Of a stretch of 64,000 bases of DNA, positions 25,226 through 34,856 are shown piece after piece. The DNA is from Paenibacillus faecalis (GTDB lineage: Bacteria > Bacillota > Bacilli > Paenibacillales > Paenibacillaceae). The stretch lies in contig NZ_LT985747.1 in the NCBI RefSeq assembly GCF_900289175.1, positions 4,118,269 through 4,182,268 on the forward strand, written 5' to 3'. Both the position numbers and the translations under genes were made by a program. Positions within the stretch are counted from its first letter, which is position 1, and the number at the start of each line of letters is the position of its first letter. Below the pieces are notes generated by a model, which saw nothing but the letters and a program-made list of their open reading frames with translations, searched no databases and was not told the DNA's origin.

Positions 25226-26338
25226 TTACCTCTCCTTTTTCAACTTCTCAAGGGATTGGGTGGCAGGTGCAAATGTGTTCATACCAGATATCGAGTCCAT
25301 ATACGCTTGGGTGGCTTCGTCTAAACGCTTCAGTTTCTCCAAACATTTTCCTTTAAAATAGAATGTTCGGTAGCATCCCGCACCTTGGCTGATCGTATAA
25401 TTGCCCTTTAGATTTTCCGGGTCAGTACAAGCAACAAAAACAGCCAGCGCTTCTTTATATTGCTGCCTTCGGTAGTAAATTAAGCCTCTATAGAAATGAA
25501 GATCTGTATGATTAGGATACATTTGAAGAGCGAGATCAAGACCGCGGCACATATTATCAGAAAGAGGCTGTTCCATAACTTCTGCATATTTCATGACATA
25601 GTAAATGGACGGGGGAATCGATTTATTTTTCAAAAACAATCTGATGGATTCGTTCAACTGCTTGAGCATACTCTCAAATTTCTGATAACGGAAGTATTCG
25701 CATGCGAGCTCATAATAACTCCAGGGACTTTTCATCGAATGCCTCAGTTCATTTTCCCTATATAATAAGGTCGGCTGTTTCATCATTTGCTCTTGTGTAA
25801 AAGATTGTGTACCGACGATCTGGCAAGCACTGTATAGTTGTATCCGCTCATTATCGTCTTTTGTTTGAAAGATTTCTTCGAAATTTAATGTTACCGCCTG
25901 AAGATGACCAACAAACCGAAAACCTATTCGATTCCTGAACAAACGTGGACGTGCAACATCCAGTACCCGAACATGGGTTTGATCTCCCGTTGTCTTCACC
26001 GTTTCCTGTACATGCAAAAAAACGACATCATGCGATTCATTATAAATAAGTTCACGCAATCGGGAATGTGCGGATTGAACCAAGTACTCGTTTTCATGCA
26101 ACCATAGAACCCAGTCCCCTGTAGCCTGCTCAACTCCGTAATTGAGTGCTTCCGAAATATGCCCCCTTGGATAATCTATAATTTTTGCACCGTGAGTTTT
26201 GAAAAGTTCCCGGGACGACGCCGTTAATCCGATGTTTACAACAATGACTTCATCTACTATCCATTGCACACTTCTCAGACAACGATCCCACTGGTGATCC
26301 GAAAGCCCGGCGGCAAGACATAACGATAGCTTTTTAAT
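25226..26338 (-). CDS. Degenerate GT2-like protein with C-terminal TPR-like repeats, ATT start
   Basis: The frame extends 23 codons upstream of the first GTG (26269) to ATT at 26338, six bases after GGGAGG, and the added residues KKLSLCLAAGLSDH supply the first strand of a GT2 fold; an in-frame TAA lies above. The usual family motifs are changed: ISLCMIVKNEE is LSLCLAAGLSD, D-GSTD is NIGLTAS, and the LDADE catalytic motif is LHENE. Residues after ~180 form helical repeats (GLIYYRRQQYKEALAVF). It is probably not an active glycosyltransferase. First gene of a three-gene operon with two small helical proteins. Confidence 0.75.
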   Translation of the reverse strand: MKKLSLCLAAGLSDHQWDRCLRSVQWIVDEVIVVNIGLTASSRELFKTHGAKIIDYPRGHISEALNYGVEQATGDWVLWLHENEYLVQSAHSRLRELIYNESHDVVFLHVQETVKTTGDQTHVRVLDVARPRLFRNRIGFRFVGHLQAVTLNFEEIFQTKDDNERIQLYSACQIVGTQSFTQEQMMKQPTLLYRENELRHSMKSPWSYYELACEYFRYQKFESMLKQLNESIRLFLKNKSIPPSIYYVMKYAEVMEQPLSDNMCRGLDLALQMYPNHTDLHFYRGLIYYRRQQYKEALAVFVACTDPENLKGNYTISQGAGCYRTFYFKGKCLEKLKRLDEATQAYMDSISGMNTFAPATQSLEKLKKER

Positions 26339-26643
26339 AGAATTGCCTCCCTCTTACATATGCTTCCATATCATATTCTGATTGACTATTGTTTCTTAAG
26401 ATCCAATATATGCTCCAGCCTGTTAGCTTAGCATGTCAAAAACACAAGTTAGCATTAACCAGCCAATTTTCCAATATAATCAACCGGTTTTTTGTAGAGA
26501 GAGTGGAGGGGTAATTTCATTCCATTTGGGGATATATTTTTATAAAATGTAATATTTTGCTTTAAAATCAATTATTGTTGAAAAGGGCGCTCATCGATTT
26601 AAAGCCAAGAATGCCAGCATTTGTTAAGGAGGGATTCAACTCA
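26339..26643. other. Intergenic region, divergent promoters
   Basis: AT-rich spacer between the GT2-like operon and a plus-strand membrane protein. No repeat, RNA element or ORF with a ribosome site was recognised. Confidence 0.4.
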
Positions 26644-27624
26644 ATGGACTTTTGGCTTCCTCAGTGGAGCGAAATGCACTTGCATGTTAAATGGTTTTCA
26701 AAGGAAGATACGTGGTTTCCTCAGCCGCTGCTTCACATCATCGATATCACTTTTCTTTTTTGGCTGGGATTTACAATCATCGTACTATTCCTGTTGGCAT
26801 TCTTCCATAACAAAATAAAACGTATACGGTTCATTAAACAGATTCATGACTGGTTATGCCCATTAAAACAATATAGACAGCTCATTCTCCGAATTGGTAT
26901 CGGAATAGGGCTGCTGTTGCAGCTCAGCACAGGAACATACTTATCGCCTGATTTTCATCCGGAATCGAACTGGATCAATGGGGTTCTCATTCTGGCCATA
27001 GCAGGATTGTTTCACCGTAAAACCTTATTTATTACCGGCACAGCCCTACTCATATTATATATTCACGCCACTTGGAATTATGGTATCTTTCATACCCTCG
27101 ATTATGTATTTTATCCTGGTATCGTGTATTACCTGTTTGTATGTACAACGCGTTGGAAAGCAACAGCCCCTCCAGTACTGTATCTATTTACCGGCTTGTC
27201 GCTAGCCTGGCTTGCTATGGAAAAGATGACCATCGCCACACTGTCATACTCCCTAATACATGATTACAATATTCCTACGTTCGGATTCAGTATGGAGGAA
27301 TTCGTTCTAATCAGTGCCTTCATCGAGTTGGGACTGGCCTGGGCATTTATTATAGGGCTGATGAGCAGATTCACCGCCATTCTACTGACAACTGTGTTTC
27401 TAATGACCACTGCAGTATTCGGCTTTAAGGAAATTGTAGGACATACCATTGTTCATGCATTGCTTCTTATATTTCTTATAGAAGGGAGTGACAATTATAA
27501 AACGCTGTTTCAATTTCATCGTTCTCTAATGTTACGAAGCTTGTTTGTATCCGTTAATTTTGGCATTTTTCTATTTGGACTCATGTTCTTGTACATCTGG
27601 GTAGGCCAAATTAGTTATTCGTAA
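26644..27624 (+). CDS. Integral membrane protein of unknown function (DoxX-like region)
   Basis: 326 residues with about eight to nine hydrophobic segments. The C-terminal part (FIELGLAWAFIIGLMSRFTA) has the spacing of DoxX-like modules. The start at 26644 follows AAGGAGGG by 11 bases; a longer frame to 26575 lacks a site. It has many tryptophan and histidine residues near membrane ends. No partner gene is adjacent. Confidence 0.7.
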   Translation: MDFWLPQWSEMHLHVKWFSKEDTWFPQPLLHIIDITFLFWLGFTIIVLFLLAFFHNKIKRIRFIKQIHDWLCPLKQYRQLILRIGIGIGLLLQLSTGTYLSPDFHPESNWINGVLILAIAGLFHRKTLFITGTALLILYIHATWNYGIFHTLDYVFYPGIVYYLFVCTTRWKATAPPVLYLFTGLSLAWLAMEKMTIATLSYSLIHDYNIPTFGFSMEEFVLISAFIELGLAWAFIIGLMSRFTAILLTTVFLMTTAVFGFKEIVGHTIVHALLLIFLIEGSDNYKTLFQFHRSLMLRSLFVSVNFGIFLFGLMFLYIWVGQISYS

Positions 27625-27710
27625 TTACATTTTTTCATATAAAATCTACACTGCAAATGAATCGTGCATTATAATAATCCATTGAGCGCTCCAGTATTCA
27701 TTCTACAAAA

Positions 27711-27754
27711 AAGCTGCTTGGGACAAGTCTTATTCAAACTCGCCCCAGGCAGCT
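27711..27754 (-). terminator. Intrinsic terminator of aspA
   Basis: Minus strand AGCTGCCTGGGG pairs with CCCAAGCAGCT, followed by TTTTTTG. Confidence 0.85.
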
Positions 27755-27769
27755 CTTTACTTTGACCTT

Positions 27770-29200
27770 CTATTGATTGAGCAAAAACTCTTCCCCGGCA
27801 ATACCCGGGGAAGTCATTTGAAACGGGTCCAGAATGACGTTAATCTGTTCTTCCGTCAGAAGACCTTTCTCCAGAATAATCTCTTTCACCGTCTGGCCTG
27901 TCTGCTGTGCTTCCTTCACAAGACGGGAAGCGATATCATATCCCAGATGCGGATTTAAAGCGGTAATAATGCCATAGCTTGTATCTACATAATGTTTGCA
28001 TCTTTCGATGTTAGCTTGCAGATCGGCGATGAGATTTTTATAGAATACGTCCATGCCGTTCTTCAAAATCTTGATGGAATGCATCAGATTGTTCGCCGCA
28101 ACCGGAACCATCACGTTCAACTCGAACTGGCCTGCTTCACATGCCAAACCGATGGTATGATCATTGCCCATCACCTGGAATGAAATCTGGTTCATCATTT
28201 CCGCCATAACCGGGTTAACCTTACCCGGCATAATAGACGACCCCGGCTGTCTTGCCGGCACCAACAACTCATTGAATCCAGCCTTCGGCCCCGATGCCAT
28301 CATCCGAATGTCATTGCACATTTTAGACATGTTGACAGCACAAACCTTCAGCGCCGCAGACAACTCCAAATAAGCATCCGTGTTCTGCGTAGCATCAACC
28401 AAATCCTCAGCCTGTTCCAAATCGATCTTGGTTTGCTCTTTAAGCAATTTCACTACGTTATCCATATATTCAACAGGTGCATTCAGGCCGGTTCCCACAG
28501 CCGTCGCCCCCATGTTTATAATTAACAAGCCTTGCGCAGCCCGCTCAATGCGCCGGATGTCTCTGCCCAACACCTTTGCGTAGGCACTGAATTCCTGACC
28601 TAAACGAATCGGTACAGCATCCTGAAGGTGAGTTCGGCCCATTTTGATAACATGATCAAACTCTTTAGCCTTCTCGCTAATGCCGTTTACAAGCGTCCGG
28701 AACACTGTAAGAAGTTCCTGTGTCAAGCGAAAAGCTGCGATACGAATAGCGGTCGGAATGGCATCATTGGTCGATTGCGACATATTTACATGGTTGTTGG
28801 GACTACAGTGGAAATAGTCCGCTCTGCCTTTTCCCATTAACTCCAGCGCTCGATTGGCCAGCACCTCATTCATGTTCATATTAATAGAGGTTCCTGCGCC
28901 ACCCTGAATAGAGTCAACGATAAACTCAGATCGAAGCTTTCCTTCGATAACTTCTTGAGCTGCTTCAACGAGGGCATTACCGATGTTTTTCGGAAGCAAG
29001 CCTAGCTGCATGTTAGCAAGCGCAGCAGCTTTTTTTACTTCTGCCAATGCGGAGATCAATTCTCCATGAACAGGAACCCCGCTGATCGGAAAGTTTTCTA
29101 CTGCTCTGACCGTGTTAATTCCGTAGTAAGCCTGCGCAGGAAGCTGTCTCTCACCGAGGAAGTCTTTTTCAACCCGATAGTTCACGTCCATGATTTTCAT
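27770..29200 (-). CDS. aspA: Aspartate ammonia-lyase
   Basis: 476 residues of the fumarase/aspartase superfamily. It carries the signature GSSIMPGKVNPVMAEMMNQ, the substrate-binding MSQSTNDAIPTA and GRTHLQDAVP segments, and NMNMNEVLANRALE. It splits aspartate into fumarate and ammonia. The third residue of the longer frame (ATG 29200) is preferred, eight bases after AAAGG. Closely related fumarases lack the aspartase-type residues, but the call from overall pattern is firm. Single-gene unit. Confidence 0.94.
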   Translation of the reverse strand: MKIMDVNYRVEKDFLGERQLPAQAYYGINTVRAVENFPISGVPVHGELISALAEVKKAAALANMQLGLLPKNIGNALVEAAQEVIEGKLRSEFIVDSIQGGAGTSINMNMNEVLANRALELMGKGRADYFHCSPNNHVNMSQSTNDAIPTAIRIAAFRLTQELLTVFRTLVNGISEKAKEFDHVIKMGRTHLQDAVPIRLGQEFSAYAKVLGRDIRRIERAAQGLLIINMGATAVGTGLNAPVEYMDNVVKLLKEQTKIDLEQAEDLVDATQNTDAYLELSAALKVCAVNMSKMCNDIRMMASGPKAGFNELLVPARQPGSSIMPGKVNPVMAEMMNQISFQVMGNDHTIGLACEAGQFELNVMVPVAANNLMHSIKILKNGMDVFYKNLIADLQANIERCKHYVDTSYGIITALNPHLGYDIASRLVKEAQQTGQTVKEIILEKGLLTEEQINVILDPFQMTSPGIAGEEFLLNQ

Positions 29201-29400
29201 CACCATTACCTTTCGAATTCCAGCATTTTATGCCTGGTACTTAAACATTCGGTTTTGCCTATTATAATCCTTTAATTTTCATAAATATTTTGTTGAATAA
29301 TCCCGATTTTGTTAAGATAGTCATTTCCATCTACTTAAAGCATATCACTCCTCTAGCTTAAAAAGACGTTTTTTCTTCAACTTCTAAAAGCAATAAAAAA

Positions 29401-29436
29401 CCGTTCCGATCAAACTTAAAAGTCCAATCGGAACGG
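29401..29436 (-). terminator. Intrinsic terminator of the MFS-TetR operon
   Basis: CCGTTCCGAT and ATCGGAACGG form a perfect 10-bp stem, followed on the minus strand by TTTTTTATT. Confidence 0.92.
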
Positions 29437-29455
29437 CTACTGCTAGCCAGCTATT

Positions 29456-30061
29456 TTATTTCAATGATGTATTTACAAACAACGTATCCACAAAGCTTCT
29501 GCAATACTCCTGAGCGATTTCTTCCGCACCCATTCCCTTGTCGCGCAAATATAAAATAATATCAGCCCGGGGAAGTGAAATCAGTAACAGGGCGGTAAAT
29601 CCCGGGTCCATCGGCTTCAAAATCCCTTGCTCTGCCGCATGTTCCAGAAGACTTTTTACCTGTAATCGCAAGTAGTTGAACGGCTCATTTTCATCTATTT
29701 CTTTCTTGTTATCCTCCAGTTTGCCGGAGGTCAATATGATTCGCAGCCATTCCAAATCTTCATTAAAGTGAAGAATCAACTTCGTCATCACCGTCCGTAT
29801 CCGGACGACAACAGGTTCGTCACCGCTGCTCCGAAGGTAAGCATCCACCTCCTGGATGAACCGATCGATCTTCGCTTCCATCAGAGAAAAGCAAATTCTG
29901 CTTTTACTGGGATAACGGCGATATAAGGTTCCTTGCCCTATACCTGCTGTTTTCGCCACCTGATGCATAGAAACATCCTCGACCCCATATTTGTCAAATA
30001 ACGATTGAGCCGTATCCAGTATTTTTTGACTTAACTCATCATTCTCTTTTTTACTCACCAT
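29456..30061 (-). CDS. TetR-family repressor
   Basis: 201 residues with an N-terminal TetR helix-turn-helix (residues ~15-60, ILDTAQSLFDKYG and VAKTAGIGQGTLYRRYPSK) and a helical ligand-binding domain. It is the second gene of an operon with an MFS efflux pump whose promoter carries two perfect palindromes, so autoregulation with the pump as target is likely. The inducing compound is unknown. Confidence 0.93.
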   Translation of the reverse strand: MVSKKENDELSQKILDTAQSLFDKYGVEDVSMHQVAKTAGIGQGTLYRRYPSKSRICFSLMEAKIDRFIQEVDAYLRSSGDEPVVVRIRTVMTKLILHFNEDLEWLRIILTSGKLEDNKKEIDENEPFNYLRLQVKSLLEHAAEQGILKPMDPGFTALLLISLPRADIILYLRDKGMGAEEIAQEYCRSFVDTLFVNTSLK

Positions 30062-30094
30062 GCATCCCTCTCTAATTGATTGAACACGGGAGCT

Positions 30095-31549
30095 TTATGC
30101 TGCAGACTTCTCCTGAACCGTCGGTGAATGGGTACGTTTGACAAAGAAGCCAAGCACCAAAGCAATCAATGCAAGCGCGAGTCCGGTTATAAAGGCACTT
30201 TGAAGGCCGGCAACCATACTCTCTACCGGATTCATATCGCCGGTTGTTTTTACGTAATTATTAGCTCCCGCTGTCATGATGCTGATAAAGAGTGCCATAC
30301 CAATGGCCCCTGCCACCTGCTGCAAAGTGCTCATAATGGCTGTTCCATGTGGATACAGCAAACGTGGCAGCTGATTCAAAGCTGTCGTCTGAGCAGGCAT
30401 CATAACCATCGAAATTCCTATCATCATCATAACATGAAGGAAGATCACATAACCACCTGTCCACGAAGCATCAATGTTCGAGAACAGAAAGATCGAAATA
30501 CACAACAGAACTAATCCAGGTATAACCAGTACTCTTGGTCCAAATTTATCAAACAGCTTGCCTGAGATCGGAGCCATCAGACCGTTGACAATGCCGCCCG
30601 GCATCATGACAAGTCCGGCTGCCAGTGCGGTTAAACCGAGCGCATTTTGCAAAAAGAGCGGCAGCATGATCATTGTCGAGAACATACTCATCATAAGTAC
30701 AAGCATAAGTACCGTCACAAGCGAGAACATCGGATATTTAAATGTACGCAAATCCAGCATCGGCTGCTCCATCTTTAGCTGACGCCATACAAAGAGCAGC
30801 AAGCTTACTGCACCAGCGGTAATAAACCATACCACTTTAGGGTCTGACCAGCCGCCTTCTCCAGCGCTGCTAAAACCATATACAATTCCGCCAAAACCGA
30901 CAGAGGACAAAACAATAGAGATAAGGTCCACCTTCGGTTTGGTCAGCTCTGTAACGTTCTTCAAGTAAATGAAAGCAAAAATAATCGAAAATGCTGCAAG
31001 CGGAACGATGAGGAAAAACAACCAGCGCCAGCTAAGCACATCAACAATCAAGCCGGACAGCGAAGGTCCGATTGCAGGGGCTGTCATCATAACCAAACCG
31101 ATCATCCCCATAGCCCCGCCACGTTTCTCAGGCGGAAAGATGCTAAGGATTGTATTCATCAGAATCGGAATCAGCAGCCCTGTTCCGAGAGCTTGCAAAA
31201 TCCGTCCGGACAGCAGTACCCCGAATGAAGGGGCAAACCCGCTGATCAGCGTTCCTATCAAAAATAACGACATAGCGCCTATAAACATCTGTCTGGTGGT
31301 AAACCACATTTGAAGCAGTGCGGTGATCGGCACCAGAATACCGACAACCAGCATGTAGGATGTGGAAAGCCATTGAACTGTGGACTCCCCAATACCAAAC
31401 TGCTCCATCAAGCTTGGGAAAGCGATGTTGAGCAGCGTTTCATTCAAAATGGAGACGAATGCGCCAATGATCAATGCAGCAACAATCGGCCCTCTCTTTA
31501 TATTACTTAAATCAAGCTTGGCCTTATCTGGCCCCACTCCCGTTTCCAA
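30095..31549 (-). CDS. MFS drug efflux transporter, DHA2 (EmrB/QacA) family
   Basis: 484 residues with 14 expected membrane segments. Conserved segments include LNIAFPSLMEQFGI, WLSTSYMLVVGILVPITA and the motif-C-like region GMIGLVMMTAPAIGPSLSGL. Members export multiple drugs by proton antiport. First gene of an operon with a TetR repressor, transcribed from the operator-bearing promoter at 31604-31632. Confidence 0.94.
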   Translation of the reverse strand: METGVGPDKAKLDLSNIKRGPIVAALIIGAFVSILNETLLNIAFPSLMEQFGIGESTVQWLSTSYMLVVGILVPITALLQMWFTTRQMFIGAMSLFLIGTLISGFAPSFGVLLSGRILQALGTGLLIPILMNTILSIFPPEKRGGAMGMIGLVMMTAPAIGPSLSGLIVDVLSWRWLFFLIVPLAAFSIIFAFIYLKNVTELTKPKVDLISIVLSSVGFGGIVYGFSSAGEGGWSDPKVVWFITAGAVSLLLFVWRQLKMEQPMLDLRTFKYPMFSLVTVLMLVLMMSMFSTMIMLPLFLQNALGLTALAAGLVMMPGGIVNGLMAPISGKLFDKFGPRVLVIPGLVLLCISIFLFSNIDASWTGGYVIFLHVMMMIGISMVMMPAQTTALNQLPRLLYPHGTAIMSTLQQVAGAIGMALFISIMTAGANNYVKTTGDMNPVESMVAGLQSAFITGLALALIALVLGFFVKRTHSPTVQEKSAA

Positions 31550-31576
31550 GACCTTTTCCTCCCTTGTCTATATGTG

Positions 31577-31632
31577 CGGACAATTGTCCGTAAGTGCTTA
31601 TTTATTGTAACGGACAATTGTCCGCAGGTCAA
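31577..31632 (-). promoter_or_regulatory. Promoter with two TetR-type operators
   Basis: The minus-strand promoter has -35 TTGACC (31627-31632) and -10 TACAAT (31604-31609) with a 17-bp spacer. The 14-base perfect palindrome CGGACAATTGTCCG occurs twice: at 31611-31624, within the spacer, and at 31577-31590, just past the expected start. Bound repressor would block polymerase at both steps. Confidence 0.9.
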
Positions 31633-31676
31633 CAAAAATTTATTTTAACTTTAAAATATCAAAATCACATACTAAC

Positions 31677-31724
31677 AAAAACGCCCTCAGTCCCCTTTTA
31701 AATAGACGGAAACCAAAGGCGTTT
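31677..31724 (-). terminator. Intrinsic terminator of the YdjC-type operon
   Basis: AAACGCC pairs with GGCGTTT around an inner stem, followed on the minus strand by TTTTG. Lies 20 bp past the deacetylase stop. Confidence 0.7.
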
Positions 31725-31744
31725 CTCAATTATAGAAGCCATTT

Positions 31745-32662
31745 TCAGCGTGGTTTTAACCATTCCTTAACTAATCTCACAACCGACCGCAAACGAGATC
31801 GCTTTAAATGCTTTTCCACATATCGATAATCTGTCAAAATAACTTTGGCATCGCGTAGCGTATAGGTGAAGTCGTCATCGCAGAGCAGACGGTACTCCCA
31901 CACTCTTTTTTGCCAGCTCGGAATATTCTCCAGCATCCACGAGTCTTCAGCACCAGGGTGAAAATAAGTTTCACTAACACCGGATGGAAGCTTGTAAAGC
32001 TTATCCAGAATGCTCTGTTTAAAGCTTTCATACGACTCCCCCTCCAGCAGAGCGAACGGGTGTGAGAGCAAATAATCCGGAATCGGGACACCAAACGAAT
32101 CGGCAAGCGCTGATGCTAGCGCAACAGGACGTTCAATGTTCGAAAGTGAGCTTAAAAGCGGGTCTTCTTTATATATTTTGCGGAACAATCGCGATGGCAG
32201 CCCCCAGCGGGACGTCTTCCACAACGTTTGGGGAAGCAAGCTTCGCCCGGTCTCTAAGCCGTATAGACTGCCCATATGGTTATCGACATGACTGATGTTG
32301 ATCCCCACCTTTTTCACAAGGTTAAATTGGGCCTCGATCTCCTTCATTACTGCTTTCGTCTCCGCCCCCTGCTCAAATTCCTTAACCGTGCGATATTGGT
32401 ATCCGCTCTCATCGTGAAGCGAGGGATGTCCTGTTAAACTGCTCCACCGCATGTTTTCAAATTCGCTTGTCAGTGTCAGATGAAGGCCTATATTTCTCTG
32501 CTTCCTCCGGACGCTCCATTCTGCCGCTTCTTCAAATCCCGGAGCCGGGGCCATGATCGTTGCCGATGAAGCTTTCCCCTCTTCCAGTATGTGCATAATC
32601 GCTTGATTTGCAGCCGCACTCTGACCGAAATCATCACAGTTTATAATCAGTCTTTTCTCCAT
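31745..32662 (-). CDS. ChbG/YdjC-family carbohydrate deacetylase
   Basis: 305 residues with the metal and catalytic motifs of the family: INCDDFGQS near the start, GLHLTLTSE, and SHVDNHMGSL. Members deacetylate N-acetylated oligosaccharides such as chitobiose or act on related glycans. It overlaps the upstream symporter gene by 29 bases, so imported glycoside and deacetylation are probably linked. Confidence 0.88.
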   Translation of the reverse strand: MEKRLIINCDDFGQSAAANQAIMHILEEGKASSATIMAPAPGFEEAAEWSVRRKQRNIGLHLTLTSEFENMRWSSLTGHPSLHDESGYQYRTVKEFEQGAETKAVMKEIEAQFNLVKKVGINISHVDNHMGSLYGLETGRSLLPQTLWKTSRWGLPSRLFRKIYKEDPLLSSLSNIERPVALASALADSFGVPIPDYLLSHPFALLEGESYESFKQSILDKLYKLPSGVSETYFHPGAEDSWMLENIPSWQKRVWEYRLLCDDDFTYTLRDAKVILTDYRYVEKHLKRSRLRSVVRLVKEWLKPR

Positions 32663-33956
32663 GATCCAAGACGCCTCCCGCCTGGTGTTTGAATTCGATT
32701 TTTGTCGTAAAAGAGATCAGAAATGATATGACAAGCAGACACAGTGGAACTACGCTGATCAAATACCTGAATGTTAATTCCGGATTGGAACCTGGATTGT
32801 CACCGCTTTCATAACTGAAGATTAGTCCGACAATGAAAAATGCCAACGCCGAGATCAGCCCGCTCGAACGGGTAATAAATCCGCTGACGGCTGTATAGAT
32901 TCCCTCCCTGCGTTGTCCTGTTATTTCCGCGTCCTCATCTATGATTCTGCCGCTGACCATAGCGGGGGTTACCAGGAAGCCTGCAAGTCCAAATCCAACC
33001 GCAATTCCCGCAGCTACGCCGCTGGCAAGATCATATCCGAACCACAGCGGAATCACAGACAATCCATACACCGCAAGAGACAGCCGCCATGCCTTGACTC
33101 CGTCCATTCTGCGAATGATCCAGTACCAGACAAAGACGAGTGGAATCACCGATACAAATACGGATGCGAGCAAAATCGACACCTGAGTCTCCGGAATTTT
33201 CAAAACATACTTGGCGTAAAAAGGAATGATTGAGCTAAGAAGGCCATTTACCGTTTGCGCGAACGAATTGGAGATGTTGAACACCCAAAATTTTTTGTTC
33301 CGCAACGTCTTGCGAAAGGCATCGACCAGCTTTAATGGTTCACTTGCCAAGGGCTCATGTTTTTCCTTTACACTCAGCATACAGATGAACATAAATACAC
33401 CAAAAATACATGCATATAGTACAGCCATGCGGGAGAAGCCCATCGCTCCAAATATGATCGGGGTTAACGCCGTTCCGATAAGCAAGGCCACCACTTGATA
33501 CCCCTGTTGAATCGCAGAAGCTTTAGCACGAATCCGGTCTCCCCGGAACAGCTCGGGGAACAGCGCTCCGTAATTGACCCACAACACAGTGGACACAGCC
33601 TCATACAGAATAAGCGCTACCAGAAACCATGCAAACAGACCGTTCTCGGATAACCCTTCCGGTGGAGAGAATATGAGTGCAAACATCAGCATAAACAGCG
33701 GAATAGCTCCGAACACCCACGGTCTTCGACGTCCATACCGCGTCCTGGTGCGATCTGACCAGTACCCGAACAAGGGGTTGTTGACTGCGTCCCAGATGAG
33801 AAAGATCGTCCTTGCCAGTGTAGCCAGCCCAATGCCAAGCCCTAATTTATCCACATAAAAATAACTGTAAAATGAACTAAATGCCTGACTGGGAACCATC
33901 ATCGCAAACATCCCTAATGAAAATGTATACGGTGAATTGATCCAGCTTCGCCTCAT
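32634..33956 (-). CDS. GPH-family (MelB-like) sugar symporter
   Basis: 440 residues with twelve expected membrane segments. WDAVNNPLFGYWSDRTRTRYGRRRPW matches the GPH family loop 2-3 motif. Start ATG 33956 is chosen because GGGGGA lies six bases before it; a longer frame to 34016 has no site. Predicted glycoside uptake by cation symport, feeding the YdjC-type deacetylase. Confidence 0.88.
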   Translation of the reverse strand: MRRSWINSPYTFSLGMFAMMVPSQAFSSFYSYFYVDKLGLGIGLATLARTIFLIWDAVNNPLFGYWSDRTRTRYGRRRPWVFGAIPLFMLMFALIFSPPEGLSENGLFAWFLVALILYEAVSTVLWVNYGALFPELFRGDRIRAKASAIQQGYQVVALLIGTALTPIIFGAMGFSRMAVLYACIFGVFMFICMLSVKEKHEPLASEPLKLVDAFRKTLRNKKFWVFNISNSFAQTVNGLLSSIIPFYAKYVLKIPETQVSILLASVFVSVIPLVFVWYWIIRRMDGVKAWRLSLAVYGLSVIPLWFGYDLASGVAAGIAVGFGLAGFLVTPAMVSGRIIDEDAEITGQRREGIYTAVSGFITRSSGLISALAFFIVGLIFSYESGDNPGSNPELTFRYLISVVPLCLLVISFLISFTTKIEFKHQAGGVLDHGEKTDYKL

Positions 33957-34224
33957 CGGCATTCCCCCTATCGGCAAGATCAAGGAGTAATAATGGTGTA
34001 CAGTATTCAGGATCACCCCGCATTATTCCTTCAACGTACCTCCATATATTCGTCGCATAACAAGGTTGATTGTTTATTAGTAAGAAAATGTCTCTTTGTT
34101 TACCTATTATTTTATGATAATGTAGCTTTTGCTGTTTTTATCTTTTGATGATGATCGTTTCGAAACAGAAGAAATTTATAACATTATTTTGGGGGCTAGC
34201 CGATTTTGAGGAGGATTCATTCGG

Positions 34225-34260
34225 ATGTTTATTTCATTTGTTGCAGGAATACATGAGTAA
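34225..34260 (+). CDS. Possible leader ORF
   Basis: An 11-codon frame MFISFVAGIHE behind the strong site GAGGAGGA ends in a TAA that overlaps the start of the next gene (ATG 34253). The better ribosome site belongs to this short frame, so the downstream protein could depend on it by coupling. Function, if any, unproven. Confidence 0.35.
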   Translation: MFISFVAGIHE

Positions 34261-34771
34261 AAAATATTCTAAAACCGTTGCCTTTGTCGTTGTATTTTTT
34301 GTTCTTTTATCGATTTTTCTTCTTTTTAACAACGGAGGATTTAATAATAAGTCCAAAAACAAAGTTAGCTCGTACTATGCTAGTTTTATTTCAAGTGTCC
34401 AATCGCTAGATCTGGCTTTGGCTCAAATTGATGAAGATCAAGAACCTGATGAAATTGCTGTACGTATGTTTGATGTCTATACTTATATTAATTTTGTAAA
34501 TGATCGATTAGATCTTTTAATAGATAATACGGATAACTCTCTTGAGCTAGATACCCTAAAAAATGATCTTTCCTTACTAAAAAATTACTATGAACCTCTT
34601 GTAAGAAAGCAAATTTCAAATAAAGATGAATCAAACCTTCAAGCCCATAATGAGTTTAAGAAACAAATCCATTTATTTAATGAGGCATTACCAAAGGAAT
34701 TCAAGAATACAAAAGATTTTGCTCAAGATTTTAATAAAGCGGCGAAGCATATCAAACCAATCATAAATTAA
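34253..34771 (+). CDS. Hypothetical membrane-anchored protein
   Basis: 172 residues: a basic start (MSKKYSK), one membrane segment (~8-27), then an acidic helical outer domain. Start 34253 is preferred (AGGA six bases upstream); a longer frame to 34148 exists. Composition is AT-rich and unlike its neighbours. No family recognised. Confidence 0.6.
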   Translation: MSKKYSKTVAFVVVFFVLLSIFLLFNNGGFNNKSKNKVSSYYASFISSVQSLDLALAQIDEDQEPDEIAVRMFDVYTYINFVNDRLDLLIDNTDNSLELDTLKNDLSLLKNYYEPLVRKQISNKDESNLQAHNEFKKQIHLFNEALPKEFKNTKDFAQDFNKAAKHIKPIIN

Positions 34772-34790
34772 GAGCTCAATCAACCAGACA

Positions 34791-34829
34791 AAAGGGGTCT
34801 CAAAGGTCCATGGACCTTGAGCCCCCCTT
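34791..34829. terminator. Strong stem-loop between convergent genes
   Basis: Long near-perfect stem (CAAAGGTCC/GGACCTTG extended by GGGG/CCCC) between the plus-strand hypothetical and the minus-strand ABC operon. Minus-strand tail CCCCTTTTGTC. Likely bidirectional. Confidence 0.65.
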
Positions 34830-34856
34830 ACCGTTAACCCCTATACTTTACTGCTT

